The translations under genes and the position numbers were made by a program. 64,000 nt of DNA from Candidatus Krumholzibacteriia bacterium. GTDB taxonomy: Bacteria; Krumholzibacteriota; Krumholzibacteriia; WVZY01; JAKEHA01. Positions within the stretch are counted from its first letter, which is position 1. Every line of letters begins with the position of its first letter. This document shows positions 52,301-59,676 of the stretch, piece by piece. The stretch is from assembly GCA_029865265.1 (NCBI GenBank), contig JAOUHG010000013.1:1-64000 (forward strand), in the 5' to 3' direction. The notes under the pieces are model-generated. The model saw only the letters and a list, made by a program, of their open reading frames with translations. It searched no databases and was not told the origin of the DNA.

Positions 52301-54178
52301 AAACCCGACCTGGCGCGCGAGGCACGCCTCGCGCAGGCGCAGCGCTTCCTGCCCGGCAGCCCGTGGTACCAGGCGAACACCGACCCCGCCACCCGAGCCG
52401 CCGGCGAGGCGTTCGCGCAGGGTGCGTTGCGCGCTAACGCGGCCTACCACCACCGCCGCGCGCGCGACAACGACGACCCGGCCAGCTGGCGGCTCGCGCT
52501 CACCAACTACGAGCAGTACCTGCAGCACTGGCCGAACGCGGGCGACGCCACGCGCATCCACTTCTTTGCCGGTGAGGCCGCCACCCGGCTCACGGCGTAT
52601 CCGCGCTCGTTGCAGCACCTGGCGGCGGCGTCGAAGAGCGACTCCACCGCGCTCGCGCTGGAGGCGACCTGGCAGCAGGTGGCGGTGACCGACACCTGGT
52701 ACCGTTCGACGCACACCGAGGCCGGCCACGGCACGGACTCGCTGGCCACCGTGCTCATCGCCTCCGGGCGCGCCTTCGTGCAGCGCTTCCCCACCGATCC
52801 GCGCTGCGCGGACATTGTGTGGCGCCAGGGCAACGTGGCCTACGCACACGCGTGGTATCCCGATGCGGCGGCCATCTTTGAGACTTTCGGCAACACCTAT
52901 CCCGCCGACAGCCGCGCCGCGCGCGGCGCGCGCCTGGGCGGTGACGCGCACTACAAGCGCGCCGACTTCCACGCCGCCGGGATTGCCTATCGCCGCGCGG
53001 TGGATCTGGCCACGCAGAGCGGTGAGGACTCGCTGGTCGCAGCGGTGAAACCAACCATTCCACTGTGCGACTACAAGCACGCCGAGTCGGTCGCCGCGGC
53101 GGACAGCGTGCGCGGACCTTTCCAGGCCGCGCCCCTGTTTGCGGGCGTGGCCACGGAGTTCCCCGCGTATCCGCACGCCGACCTCGCGCTCTACCGCGCG
53201 GGGCTCGGGTACGCCTCCGGACTGAAGTATCGCGACGCCACCGTCGCGTGGGAACGCCTGCTCGCGACCTACCCGGAGAGCGAGTATGCGCGCGACAGCG
53301 CCATCCAGATTGCGCGCACCCACGAAGCGGCCGGCGATACGCCGGGCGCGGCCGCGGCTTATGAACGCTTCTCACGCCTGTATGTGAAGGACCCGGACGC
53401 ACCCGCGGCCCTGATCAAGGCCGCGGACATGCTGGCGGACGCGGGCGATGCGGGCGGCGCGGAACGCATGCGCAGCATCTTCATCCAACGATTCCCCGGC
53501 GACACGCAGACGGTGATGGAGATTCGCGCCTCGCGCGCCAGCCAGGAACTCGCGCGCGTCCGCGACGGCGCCGCGTCGATGTCCGTGCTGATGGCGAAAC
53601 CGGGCGCCAACACGTCCTCGTCGGAACTGCGGGAGTACCTGGCGCTGGCGAAGGAGCACCCGGAGATGGCGTCGCCCGTCATCCTGGCCCAGGTGGACTA
53701 CTACGACGCCGAAGAGTCATTCGCAAGCTTCAGCGCCATGCGGCTCACGCAACCGCTGCCGGCATCGCTGGAAAAAAAGAAGCAGGCGCTGGAGTCGCTG
53801 CTCGAGAAATACAACACGTGCTCCGGCCACGGCGTGGCGGAGTACACGCGCGCGTCGGCCTACCGCATCGGGCAGGCGCTGGTGGGCTTTGGCGACGCGC
53901 TCATGCAGAGCGAGCGCCCGGGGGACCTCGAGGGTGAGGACCTGCTCGCGTACGAGGACGTGATCGAAGAGCAGGCGTGGGTGTTCTACGACCGCGGCGA
54001 AAACGTGTGGTCGGACATGCTGCGCCAGATCGGCGACACGCCGGACGATCCCGGGCAATGGATTGCCCACACGCGCGCGGCGCTGTGGCCCCGGCTCTCG
54101 CAGCGGTTCATGTACCGGCCCGAGCCGGAGTATCCCGTGCTCGTGGCCAGACCGCCCGCGGAGCCGGAAACCGACTAG
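49307..54178 (+). CDS. Giant periplasmic TPR protein (1,623 aa)
   Basis: A signal peptide (MLTRARIACGIVAALTAVAPLVHA) is followed by almost continuous helical repeats. Many are recognisable TPR/YbgF-type units, for example AFLLADAYLRTGNAGGFARVA, ALRYFESAEDSWQDE, AVLFNLGMILSDDGRPEADQYLARLVRDHP and AIALYKLGWAEFARDRFEQSTDSFRRLMDHY. Long coiled-coil helices lie at about 420-560. No enzymatic motif is seen. Its size, export signal and position before a TPR lipoprotein and an ExbB-ExbD-ExbD set recall the large TPR parts of Myxococcus Glt/Nfs machines. It is the largest gene of the window. Confidence 0.85.
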   Translation: MLTRARIACGIVAALTAVAPLVHAARPTPPVAPAVQAPLPHEPDASERDATSLGRAVDLWLKGDLYGASALLETIDIGPGSPFPFADRAAFLLADAYLRTGNAGGFARVASLAGDGNGTPYRRWIRYAELLRANANPGASGPVNDVPESFPGADVLAAALLLDADRANDALDLLDRNPAAGPLASVQLCLRALAREATGADATANWGEIARRKPSGPLEAELVGAAGIRFALARMDAGDTDAAASALERVPDNSRYALRAAHMRGVMAVEAGDTATAGRILSRLVDEHPEYEDIRDVKLAMGGVSMARHHWHAALRYFESAEDSWQDEQRSLARIALPDNVDDAWNAWGENQRWREEIRLSPEILLGVIDGLAGASLDLHGQVSLDPAKDLARTLWPAGLSAPATAAWDSSGALARHAPSAPEWATLRALQAQQQDARARLALQDHVIARRREEIARRISYLDIGAIKADSNAVQLSRAVIRLEAILAGLDASRRQLDAVRDSMLVQISRRTRDMLTGLERDLLFMRAVRHFHVDGPNLERPEKLPDGVPPAAELLAREDSLSHESSAFITEFARRYPDIINRSFDEYWRPRLMVDVEGLLGDLRIELAHARGIRAGIDSTVAAFATDPVLMAELARRDHMAASADSLDAVERGMRRVIAQTVAARGRVLLATERERIDYHIADAAYELTVATATDTVTNRNAELVRPLRNRSIAYLEAFLEHHPQSIARGEARFRLADMQLLAARDEFQIRMRDFLGDRPASEDLGNRALAPFMNYEPAIALYQAILDEDPEFPHTDAVLFNLGMILSDDGRPEADQYLARLVRDHPQAPDAQEAWLRMGSDRFDRKEYSDCVPYFEQAAAGSDPSFTAIALYKLGWAEFARDRFEQSTDSFRRLMDHYAAHGDIARSMDLRDEAREYLVHSLARAGGASAFQRYFDSLGPRDYESDILLSLGHLMRSVSLYEDAIACDELWLARYPRDPRALEIAERMVETYRRSSKPDLAREARLAQAQRFLPGSPWYQANTDPATRAAGEAFAQGALRANAAYHHRRARDNDDPASWRLALTNYEQYLQHWPNAGDATRIHFFAGEAATRLTAYPRSLQHLAAASKSDSTALALEATWQQVAVTDTWYRSTHTEAGHGTDSLATVLIASGRAFVQRFPTDPRCADIVWRQGNVAYAHAWYPDAAAIFETFGNTYPADSRAARGARLGGDAHYKRADFHAAGIAYRRAVDLATQSGEDSLVAAVKPTIPLCDYKHAESVAAADSVRGPFQAAPLFAGVATEFPAYPHADLALYRAGLGYASGLKYRDATVAWERLLATYPESEYARDSAIQIARTHEAAGDTPGAAAAYERFSRLYVKDPDAPAALIKAADMLADAGDAGGAERMRSIFIQRFPGDTQTVMEIRASRASQELARVRDGAASMSVLMAKPGANTSSSELREYLALAKEHPEMASPVILAQVDYYDAEESFASFSAMRLTQPLPASLEKKKQALESLLEKYNTCSGHGVAEYTRASAYRIGQALVGFGDALMQSERPGDLEGEDLLAYEDVIEEQAWVFYDRGENVWSDMLRQIGDTPDDPGQWIAHTRAALWPRLSQRFMYRPEPEYPVLVARPPAEPETD

Positions 54179-54265
54179 CAACTCCGAATATCGCGGGCGG
54201 GAACGGGGCTTGCGTAAGCGTCAGGAGCGGACTCCCGGCATGTGCACCGGGAACGACAGGAAACA

Positions 54266-55165
54266 ATGCGGACAACCACGATGAATCGCCTTGCATCGCG
54301 CACGGGTGCCGTGCGGCTGGCCCGGGCCGCGGCCATGCTGCTGGTGTGCGGCCCGCTGATGGGCGCCGTGGGTGGCTGCAGCATGCTGGGCATGGGCGGC
54401 GGTCACAAACCGGCCGAGAAGATGAGTGGCGACGCGCGCCGCGACATGCTCGCCGAGGCCGGGGCCCGCGCGGCGCAGTACCCGGAAGAGCCCTACTGGC
54501 CCTGCCGCATGGGCGAGGTGTACGCGGCCATGGATTCGACCGACGCGGCGGTGGCCGCGCTGCGCACCGCGCTGGCGCGCGACGCGGACTACGCGCCCGC
54601 CATTTCGCTCCTGTCACGCATCCAGTACGCGTCCGGCGAGCACGCCGAGGCCATCGCAATGCTCGACGGGTACATCGCGGCGCACCCCGGCGCGCCCGAC
54701 GAGTTGCGCGCCGCGCTGGCGCTGCACCTCGATGCCGTCGACGAGGTGGAACGCGCCGAGGCGGCCATCGCCGCCTGCACCGGCAATTCCGGCGACGTCT
54801 ACGCCGCGCGCACCTACCTGTCGCTGCGCGGCAACGCGCCCGCATCGGCGCTGACCATCGCGAAGGCGGCGCTGGACGCCGACGGCAGCGCGGTCAACTA
54901 CAACAACTACGGCGTCGCGTTACTGCACGCCGGACGGCCCATCGAGGCGCGCGACGCGTTCCGCAGGGCGCTGGATCGCAACGCGTCGCTCGCGGGCGCG
55001 CTCTACAACATGTCGCTCATCGAGGTGTTCTACTTCTTTGACGAGAGCGCCGGCCGGCAGTGGTTCGATCGCTACACGCAGGTGGCGCTGGAAGATCCGG
55101 ACGATCTCGCGTCGGTTTTCAAGGTGGACATGACGCGGCTTTCGCGTCCGGGCGCAACCCGATAG
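54266..55165 (+). CDS. TPR-repeat lipoprotein
   Basis: The protein is 299 residues from ATG 54266 with AGGAA upstream; an earlier GTG is less likely. The signal peptide ends in a lipobox (GAVGGCSMLGMGGG). TPR units follow: YWPCRMGEVYAAMDSTDAAVAALRTALARD, YAPAISLLSRIQYASGEHAEAIAMLDGYIA and SAVNYNNYGVALLHAGRPIEARDAFRRALDRN. It resembles the TPR lipoprotein of Glt-type complexes (GltE/AglT) in layout. Its neighbours are the giant TPR protein and the Exb-type motor genes. Confidence 0.83.
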   Translation: MRTTTMNRLASRTGAVRLARAAAMLLVCGPLMGAVGGCSMLGMGGGHKPAEKMSGDARRDMLAEAGARAAQYPEEPYWPCRMGEVYAAMDSTDAAVAALRTALARDADYAPAISLLSRIQYASGEHAEAIAMLDGYIAAHPGAPDELRAALALHLDAVDEVERAEAAIAACTGNSGDVYAARTYLSLRGNAPASALTIAKAALDADGSAVNYNNYGVALLHAGRPIEARDAFRRALDRNASLAGALYNMSLIEVFYFFDESAGRQWFDRYTQVALEDPDDLASVFKVDMTRLSRPGATR

Positions 55166-55178
55166 CAGGCAGGCAAGC

Positions 55179-55568
55179 ATGGGTAACACAGGGAACGGAG
55201 TATCCGCGCCCCGCGGGGCGCTGCTGATGGCGCTCGCCGTGGCGCTGCTGGTCGTGGCGGCGGGATCGCCGCGCGCCCAGGCGCCGGCTACGTCACCGTC
55301 CAAGACCGCGACAAAGCCATCGGTTACCCCGCCACGCACCGCCGCCGTCAAAACGCCGGTGCGCCGCACCGAGGCGGTGCGCACGCTCGATGCCATCAAC
55401 ATCGAGGGCGAGATCGCGGTGCCCCAGGTTCTGTTCATCACCGCCCGCGACGTCCGCCGCTACCGCGACGGACTGGGGCTGAAGTTTCAGTTGAGCGCTT
55501 TCGAAGCGGGCCGATCCGCCGTGCTGCCCTCGCGGCTGCGGGTTGCCCCACAGCAGCAGTCACAATAA
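55179..55568 (+). CDS. Small exported protein preceding the ExbB motor gene
   Basis: The protein is 129 residues with one N-terminal membrane or signal segment (GALLMALAVALLVVAAGSPRAQA). A Thr/Pro/Lys-rich linker (about 35-65) leads to a short domain with EAVRTLDAINIEGEIAVPQVLFITARDVRRYRDGLGLKF. That segment is similar to small proteins found before TolQ/ExbB genes in Glt-like clusters. It lies 13 bp after the TPR lipoprotein and 12 bp before exbB. I can name no family. Confidence 0.65.
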   Translation: MGNTGNGVSAPRGALLMALAVALLVVAAGSPRAQAPATSPSKTATKPSVTPPRTAAVKTPVRRTEAVRTLDAINIEGEIAVPQVLFITARDVRRYRDGLGLKFQLSAFEAGRSAVLPSRLRVAPQQQSQ

Positions 55569-55580
55569 GGAGGAGTGACA

Positions 55581-56219
55581 ATGAATCCAATCTCCGCGTT
55601 TGCGGATTTCTTCAAGAACGGGGGACCGTTCATGTACGTGATTCTCGGAACCGCGGTGGCAATCCTTGCCGTCGCCGCCGAGCGCTTCTGGGTGATCGCG
55701 CGCGCCGCGTCGGTCAACAGCGCCAAGTTCACCCGCGACGTCGTGCAGCGCGTCGCCAAGGGCGACATGACCGGCGCCGCCGACCTGTGCCGCCGGGTCA
55801 AGAGCCCGGTGGGCGCGGTGGCGCACGCCATCGTGTCGCGCAACGACAGCGACGAGGAACGCCTGATGAACGCCGCCGACGGCGCGGCCACCATCGTGCT
55901 GCCGCCGCTCTCGCGCCGGCTGCCGTACCTCAACATGCTGGCCAACGTGGCCACCCTGCTGGGTCTGCTGGGAACGATCTTCGGCCTGACCACCGCCTTC
56001 TCGGCGGTCGGCGCGGCCGATCCGGCGCAGCGCTCGGCCTTCCTGGCCGTGGGCATCTCGCAGGCACTCAACACGACCGCCTTCGGTCTCATCGTCGCCG
56101 TCCCCACGCTGCTCATCCACAGCTTCCTGGTGAGCAAGGTCGAGGGCATCGTGGAGAACATCGACGAGACCAGCGTGCGCCTCATTGAGGCCGTCGGCCG
56201 GAAGAACGTGGCCGCGTAG
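55581..56219 (+). CDS. MotA/TolQ/ExbB proton channel family protein
   Basis: The protein is 212 residues from ATG 55581, with AAGGAGG at optimal spacing; a GTG six bases earlier is rejected for that reason. Three membrane helices are present: GGPFMYVILGTAVAILAVAAERFWVI, the central pair from PYLNMLANVATLLGLLGTIFGLTTAFSAV, and GISQALNTTAFGLIVAVPTLLIHSFLVSKV. The last two are the conserved ExbB/TolQ core. It should form the pentameric stator of an ion-driven motor with the two ExbD-type proteins encoded next. Confidence 0.93.
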   Translation: MNPISAFADFFKNGGPFMYVILGTAVAILAVAAERFWVIARAASVNSAKFTRDVVQRVAKGDMTGAADLCRRVKSPVGAVAHAIVSRNDSDEERLMNAADGAATIVLPPLSRRLPYLNMLANVATLLGLLGTIFGLTTAFSAVGAADPAQRSAFLAVGISQALNTTAFGLIVAVPTLLIHSFLVSKVEGIVENIDETSVRLIEAVGRKNVAA

Positions 56220-56237
56220 GGAAAGAAGAGAACGACC

Positions 56238-56684
56238 ATGCGCACCAGTACCCGCCGCGGTTACCGCAAGATCATCGAGGGAGACCTCGAGCTCATGCCG
56301 CTGATGAACCTGTTCGTCGCCATGATCCCGATGCTGCTCATTTCGGCGGTGTTTCTCAATGTGACCGTGATCGACATGAAGGCGCCCTCTGACGAAGTCT
56401 CGGAGAAGCCCCCGCGCGAGTCGCTGGGGCTCTCGGTGACCATCCAGGAGAGCGCGTTTGTAATCGAGGGCCGCGGCCTGCAGAAACGCGTCATCGCGCG
56501 CGCCGACGCCGACGCGGACCAGCAACTGGGCGGCGCGCTGGCGCAGGTGGCCATTTCGCACCCGGACAACAAGGACGTGGTCATCGTCTCGCAACCGGAC
56601 ACCAACTATGGCGATATCGTGGCGGTAATGGATATTTCGCGTGAGAACGGGCTGCCCGGGGTTGCCCTGATGGGCGCGCGGTAA
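56238..56684 (+). CDS. ExbD/TolR-family protein (first copy)
   Basis: The protein is 148 residues. After a basic N-terminus, the single helix carries ELMPLMNLFVAMIPMLLISAVF. The usual conserved Asp of ExbD (D-x-x-F/L) appears as Asn in PLMNLFVAM, so this copy may not carry the proton-accepting Asp. The periplasmic domain (LGLSVTIQESAFVIEGRGL...HPDNKDVVIVSQPDTNYGDIVAVMDISRENG) is typical. It is 18 bp after exbB. Confidence 0.9.
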   Translation: MRTSTRRGYRKIIEGDLELMPLMNLFVAMIPMLLISAVFLNVTVIDMKAPSDEVSEKPPRESLGLSVTIQESAFVIEGRGLQKRVIARADADADQQLGGALAQVAISHPDNKDVVIVSQPDTNYGDIVAVMDISRENGLPGVALMGAR

Positions 56685-56696
56685 AGGGACCACAAC

Positions 56697-57188
56697 ATGC
56701 GCAGAAAACGCAACAGACGCCTTCGTCCCCGTACGGTTCACACGCCGTTGCGCCTGACGTCGATGATGGACATTCTGACCACGCTGCTCCTGTTCCTCCT
56801 CAAGAGCTTCGTGGTGGAGGGTGAAGCCATCACGCCGGTGCCGGGCGTGAATCTCCCCGAGTCGTCCAGCAACACGCCGGCGCAGGCGTCGGTGGTGGTG
56901 GCCATATTCAACAACACCATCATGCTGGACGGCCAGGTGGTGGCGCAGGTCTCCCGCGAGACCGGATCCGGCGACCTGCTCATCGAGGCGCTGGCGGACC
57001 GCCTGGACGAGGCGCGCGAACGCAGCGAAGAAATCGCCAGGATGCGCGGCAGCGACGCGGAGTTTCACGGGCGCGTCGCCATCCAGGGTGACCGTGAAAT
57101 CGAGTTCGATATCCTGCAGCGCGTGATGTACACGTGCGGCTACAGCGGATACGAAGAGCTTTCGCTCGCAGTGCTGGGGACGTCGTGA
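56697..57188 (+). CDS. ExbD/TolR-family protein (second copy)
   Basis: The protein is 163 residues. A very basic N-terminus (MRRKRNRRLRPRTVHTPLRL) precedes a helix containing TSMMDILTTLLLFLLKSF, which retains the conserved Asp25 expected for proton translocation. A periplasmic domain follows (VNLPESSSNTPAQASVVVAIFNNTIMLDGQVV, ...HGRVAIQGDREIEFDILQRVMYTCGYSGYEELSLAV). One ExbB with two unequal ExbD subunits is the arrangement of AglR-AglQ-AglS in Myxococcus. Its stop overlaps a possible GTG start of the next gene. Confidence 0.9.
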   Translation: MRRKRNRRLRPRTVHTPLRLTSMMDILTTLLLFLLKSFVVEGEAITPVPGVNLPESSSNTPAQASVVVAIFNNTIMLDGQVVAQVSRETGSGDLLIEALADRLDEARERSEEIARMRGSDAEFHGRVAIQGDREIEFDILQRVMYTCGYSGYEELSLAVLGTS

Positions 57189-58204
57189 TCATGGGCCACG
57201 CGCACGCAGGCATACCACCGCAGTATCAGCAGCCGCTCTGGGGGGCAATCGACCCCGTCCTCAAGCGCTGCTTCATTGCCGCCGGCATTCTCGGCGTGAT
57301 CGTGCTCATCGGCATCTTCATTGCGCCCGCTCTCCCGCCCCGGCCCAACGCGCTCGAGGACATGCCCGACCGCCTGGCGCGGTTGATCCTGGAGAAGCCC
57401 AAGGCGCCCGCCGGCGACCTGGCCGAGCGCATCGCCAAACTGGAAGCGCCCAGGACGGAGACACGCGCCGAAGAAAAAGTGGAACCCGCCAAACCCAAAG
57501 TGGAGCCGCGCCGCCGCACCAGTCCGCCGCGCGTGCAGACCGACAAGGGCGCGCAGGGCCGCCAGAAGGCGAAGGTCGAGGTGGCGCAGAACCTGGCGCA
57601 GGTGACCGGGTCCGTCGACAAGGTGCTGGAGAGCGTTTCGAAGTCACTGCCGGCGTCCACCAACGCCACCGACGCGGAACCCGCGCCGCGCCGACGGCGC
57701 AGCGTGCGCTCGGGCCGCAGCGGGACGCAGATCGCGACCGTGGGCGGGAGCTCCAACCTTGGCTCCGCCGACATGGGCGGCTCGGCCATCGAGAGCAACG
57801 GCATCAGCATTGCGGCCATCACCGACCTCGCCGTGGACGGCGGCGGCGGCAGCGGCGAGGAGTTCTCCTCCCCGGGTGGCGGCGGCTCGGCGGATGCGGG
57901 ATCCCGCAACGACTACCGCAGCAACGAATCGCTGCTGGCCGTGGTGCGCCGCTACGCGCCCGGCATCCAGTTCTGCTACGACAACGAACTCAAGCGCAAC
58001 CCCGGACTGCGCGGCAAACTGGTGGTCAACATCACCGTGCTCGCAGACGGCTCGGTGAGCGAGGCGCTCGTGGTGGAGGACAAGCTCGGTTCGCCCGCGG
58101 TGACGCAGTGCGTGGTGGCGCAAATCCGCGGCTGGCGCTTCCCCGCCATCCCCAGCGGCACCACCAGCTTCAAGACGCCGTTCGTATTCACGCCGCCCAA
58201 CTAG
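57185..58204 (+). CDS. TonB-like protein with AgmX/PglI C-terminal domain
   Basis: The protein is 339 residues from GTG 57185, overlapping the previous stop; ATG 57191 is an alternative. A single membrane helix (FIAAGILGVIVLIGIFIAPAL) is followed by a Pro/Lys/Arg-rich spacer (about 50-140) and a Gly/Ser-rich stretch. The C-terminal domain of about 90 residues is the AgmX/PglI/TonB type: LLAVVRRYAPGIQFCYDNELKRNPGLRGKLVVNITVLADGSVSEALVVE...VTQCVVAQIRGWRFP. Two Cys (FCY and QCV) probably form a disulphide. It should transduce ExbBD energy across the periplasm. It ends the operon, convergent with the next gene. Confidence 0.88.
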   Translation: MIMGHAHAGIPPQYQQPLWGAIDPVLKRCFIAAGILGVIVLIGIFIAPALPPRPNALEDMPDRLARLILEKPKAPAGDLAERIAKLEAPRTETRAEEKVEPAKPKVEPRRRTSPPRVQTDKGAQGRQKAKVEVAQNLAQVTGSVDKVLESVSKSLPASTNATDAEPAPRRRRSVRSGRSGTQIATVGGSSNLGSADMGGSAIESNGISIAAITDLAVDGGGGSGEEFSSPGGGGSADAGSRNDYRSNESLLAVVRRYAPGIQFCYDNELKRNPGLRGKLVVNITVLADGSVSEALVVEDKLGSPAVTQCVVAQIRGWRFPAIPSGTTSFKTPFVFTPPN

Positions 58205-59574
58205 CCGTCGCGCTTCGGCGCACCCCCCATCACCAGGCGCACCAGTTGCATGCCCACCGCGGACGGGAGATCGTCCGGCCGCGAATGGGCGTTGCTGCAC
58301 ATGATCACGAGGTCTTCCGGGCCGACGGTGTAGAGGCAGAAGAACCCACGGTCGTCACCACCAACCACCACGCTGTGCGTCCAGTACTTGGCGGCTGCAG
58401 CTGCGGACAACGTCTTGCCGCTGCGAATTGCGGTCAGCCAGCGGTGCAGATCGTGGGGCGTGGAGAACATCCCGCCACTCCCCATCACCAGCCAGCTCGT
58501 CTTCCCCCAGTAGCGCGGCGTGTTGATCCGGCCGAAGGAGTTCCCCTCGTAACCGACGGCGAAGTCACGATCCGGGAAGCGCGCGGCGTCCTCGTGCAGG
58601 CCGGTGCGCGTCATGCCCGCTGGCTCAAAGAAATTGCGTCGCAGATAATCCCCGTACGTCTCGCCGGAGGCGATCTCCACGATGGCCGCGAGCATCACCC
58701 AGGCGGAGTGGGAGTGTTCCTCACCCCTCCCGGGCGCAAAGAGCAAGTCCTGGTGAAGAATGCGATCGATGGCGGTGGCGCGGTCGATCCACGACAGATC
58801 CGGATCCGTGTCCACGCCGGCGATGTCGTGGAAATTGGGCAGACCGGAAGTGCCGGTCATGAGGTTGTCGATGGTGACGGCCCGCTTGTCGTCGGGCACA
58901 TCCTTGAAAAAGCGCATGATTGTGTCTGACGTATTCAGCTTCCCGGTTTCCTCCAGCTTGAGGATGGCGGCCTTCGTGAAGTCGATCGGCACCGAACCGA
59001 TCGAAAAAATGGTTGTGGTATCGACAGGGATACTGTTCTCGCGATCGGCGAGGCCGTAGCCGCGGTCGAGGACGATCTTCCCGCCGTGGACCACGAGCAC
59101 CGCACCCGAAAAGCCCGACGCCTCGGCTTGGTCGAGGCGCACGGCGAGCGCGTCCCAGGTGTACGGCGGCCCGGTGTCCTTCTCCGCGCCGGCGCTTTCG
59201 CGCGTCCCCTCCAGGTCGAACGCCACGATGAAGTGGGGCGCTTCCCCCTGGACGCGGTACACCAGCGAGGTCTCCCGGCCCTCGAGTACAAAGATGAGGC
59301 GGACACCACCCCCCTCAACCGCATCCGCGAGGACGCCGTCGAAACCGCGCGCGGCGTCGCGGATGCGCGCTAGGTACGCCATGAGTTCGCCCGGCGCAAA
59401 GCCCTCCCGGTACGATTGCGCCAGGTGGGTATCCGCGAAGGCGCGCAGCGCGGCGTCACCGGAGCTCTGGATCATGTCCTCGATGGCGCGTCCCCGCTGC
59501 GGGTCTCCCTGGGCCGCGGCAATGGCCGTCCCAGCCGCCAGCACCAGCACCAACAAAAGTATGTATTTGGGCAT
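58201..59574 (-). CDS. Secreted beta-lactamase-fold (serine hydrolase) protein, catalytic residues degraded
   Basis: The protein is 457 residues from ATG 59574 with a signal peptide (MPKYILLLVLVLAAGTAIAAAQ). An N-terminal domain (about 25-130) resembles the companion domain of serine-hydrolase family proteins. The class C beta-lactamase/D-Ala-D-Ala peptidase-like domain spans about 140-440 (ILVVHGGKIV-like VLVVHGGKIVLDRGYGLAD). The usual S-x-x-K reads Ser194-Val-Pro-Ile197, so the Lys is missing. The usual YxN reads H-S-H (287-289) in PGRGEEHSHSAWVMLAAIVE. The protein is probably not a classical hydrolase. It is convergent with the Exb operon. Confidence 0.85.
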   Translation of the reverse strand: MPKYILLLVLVLAAGTAIAAAQGDPQRGRAIEDMIQSSGDAALRAFADTHLAQSYREGFAPGELMAYLARIRDAARGFDGVLADAVEGGGVRLIFVLEGRETSLVYRVQGEAPHFIVAFDLEGTRESAGAEKDTGPPYTWDALAVRLDQAEASGFSGAVLVVHGGKIVLDRGYGLADRENSIPVDTTTIFSIGSVPIDFTKAAILKLEETGKLNTSDTIMRFFKDVPDDKRAVTIDNLMTGTSGLPNFHDIAGVDTDPDLSWIDRATAIDRILHQDLLFAPGRGEEHSHSAWVMLAAIVEIASGETYGDYLRRNFFEPAGMTRTGLHEDAARFPDRDFAVGYEGNSFGRINTPRYWGKTSWLVMGSGGMFSTPHDLHRWLTAIRSGKTLSAAAAAKYWTHSVVVGGDDRGFFCLYTVGPEDLVIMCSNAHSRPDDLPSAVGMQLVRLVMGGAPKRDG

Positions 59575-59676
59575 CCGTGTCCTCCCTGCAGCACGTCGAG
59601 TCAAGGAACTGTGGACTGTTGAAGCCTTGAACACCCGGAGGGATCAAAAAGTGGCAGGCGTTGGCGCAAACCGGAA

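Noticed and set aside
50993-53323. 776-codon minus-strand frame opposite the giant TPR gene
   Set aside because: Antisense shadow; the plus-strand frame has a signal peptide and TPR periodicity.
58201-59574. Beta-lactam resistance gene
   Set aside because: The catalytic Lys and Tyr are missing, and the fold family is broad.
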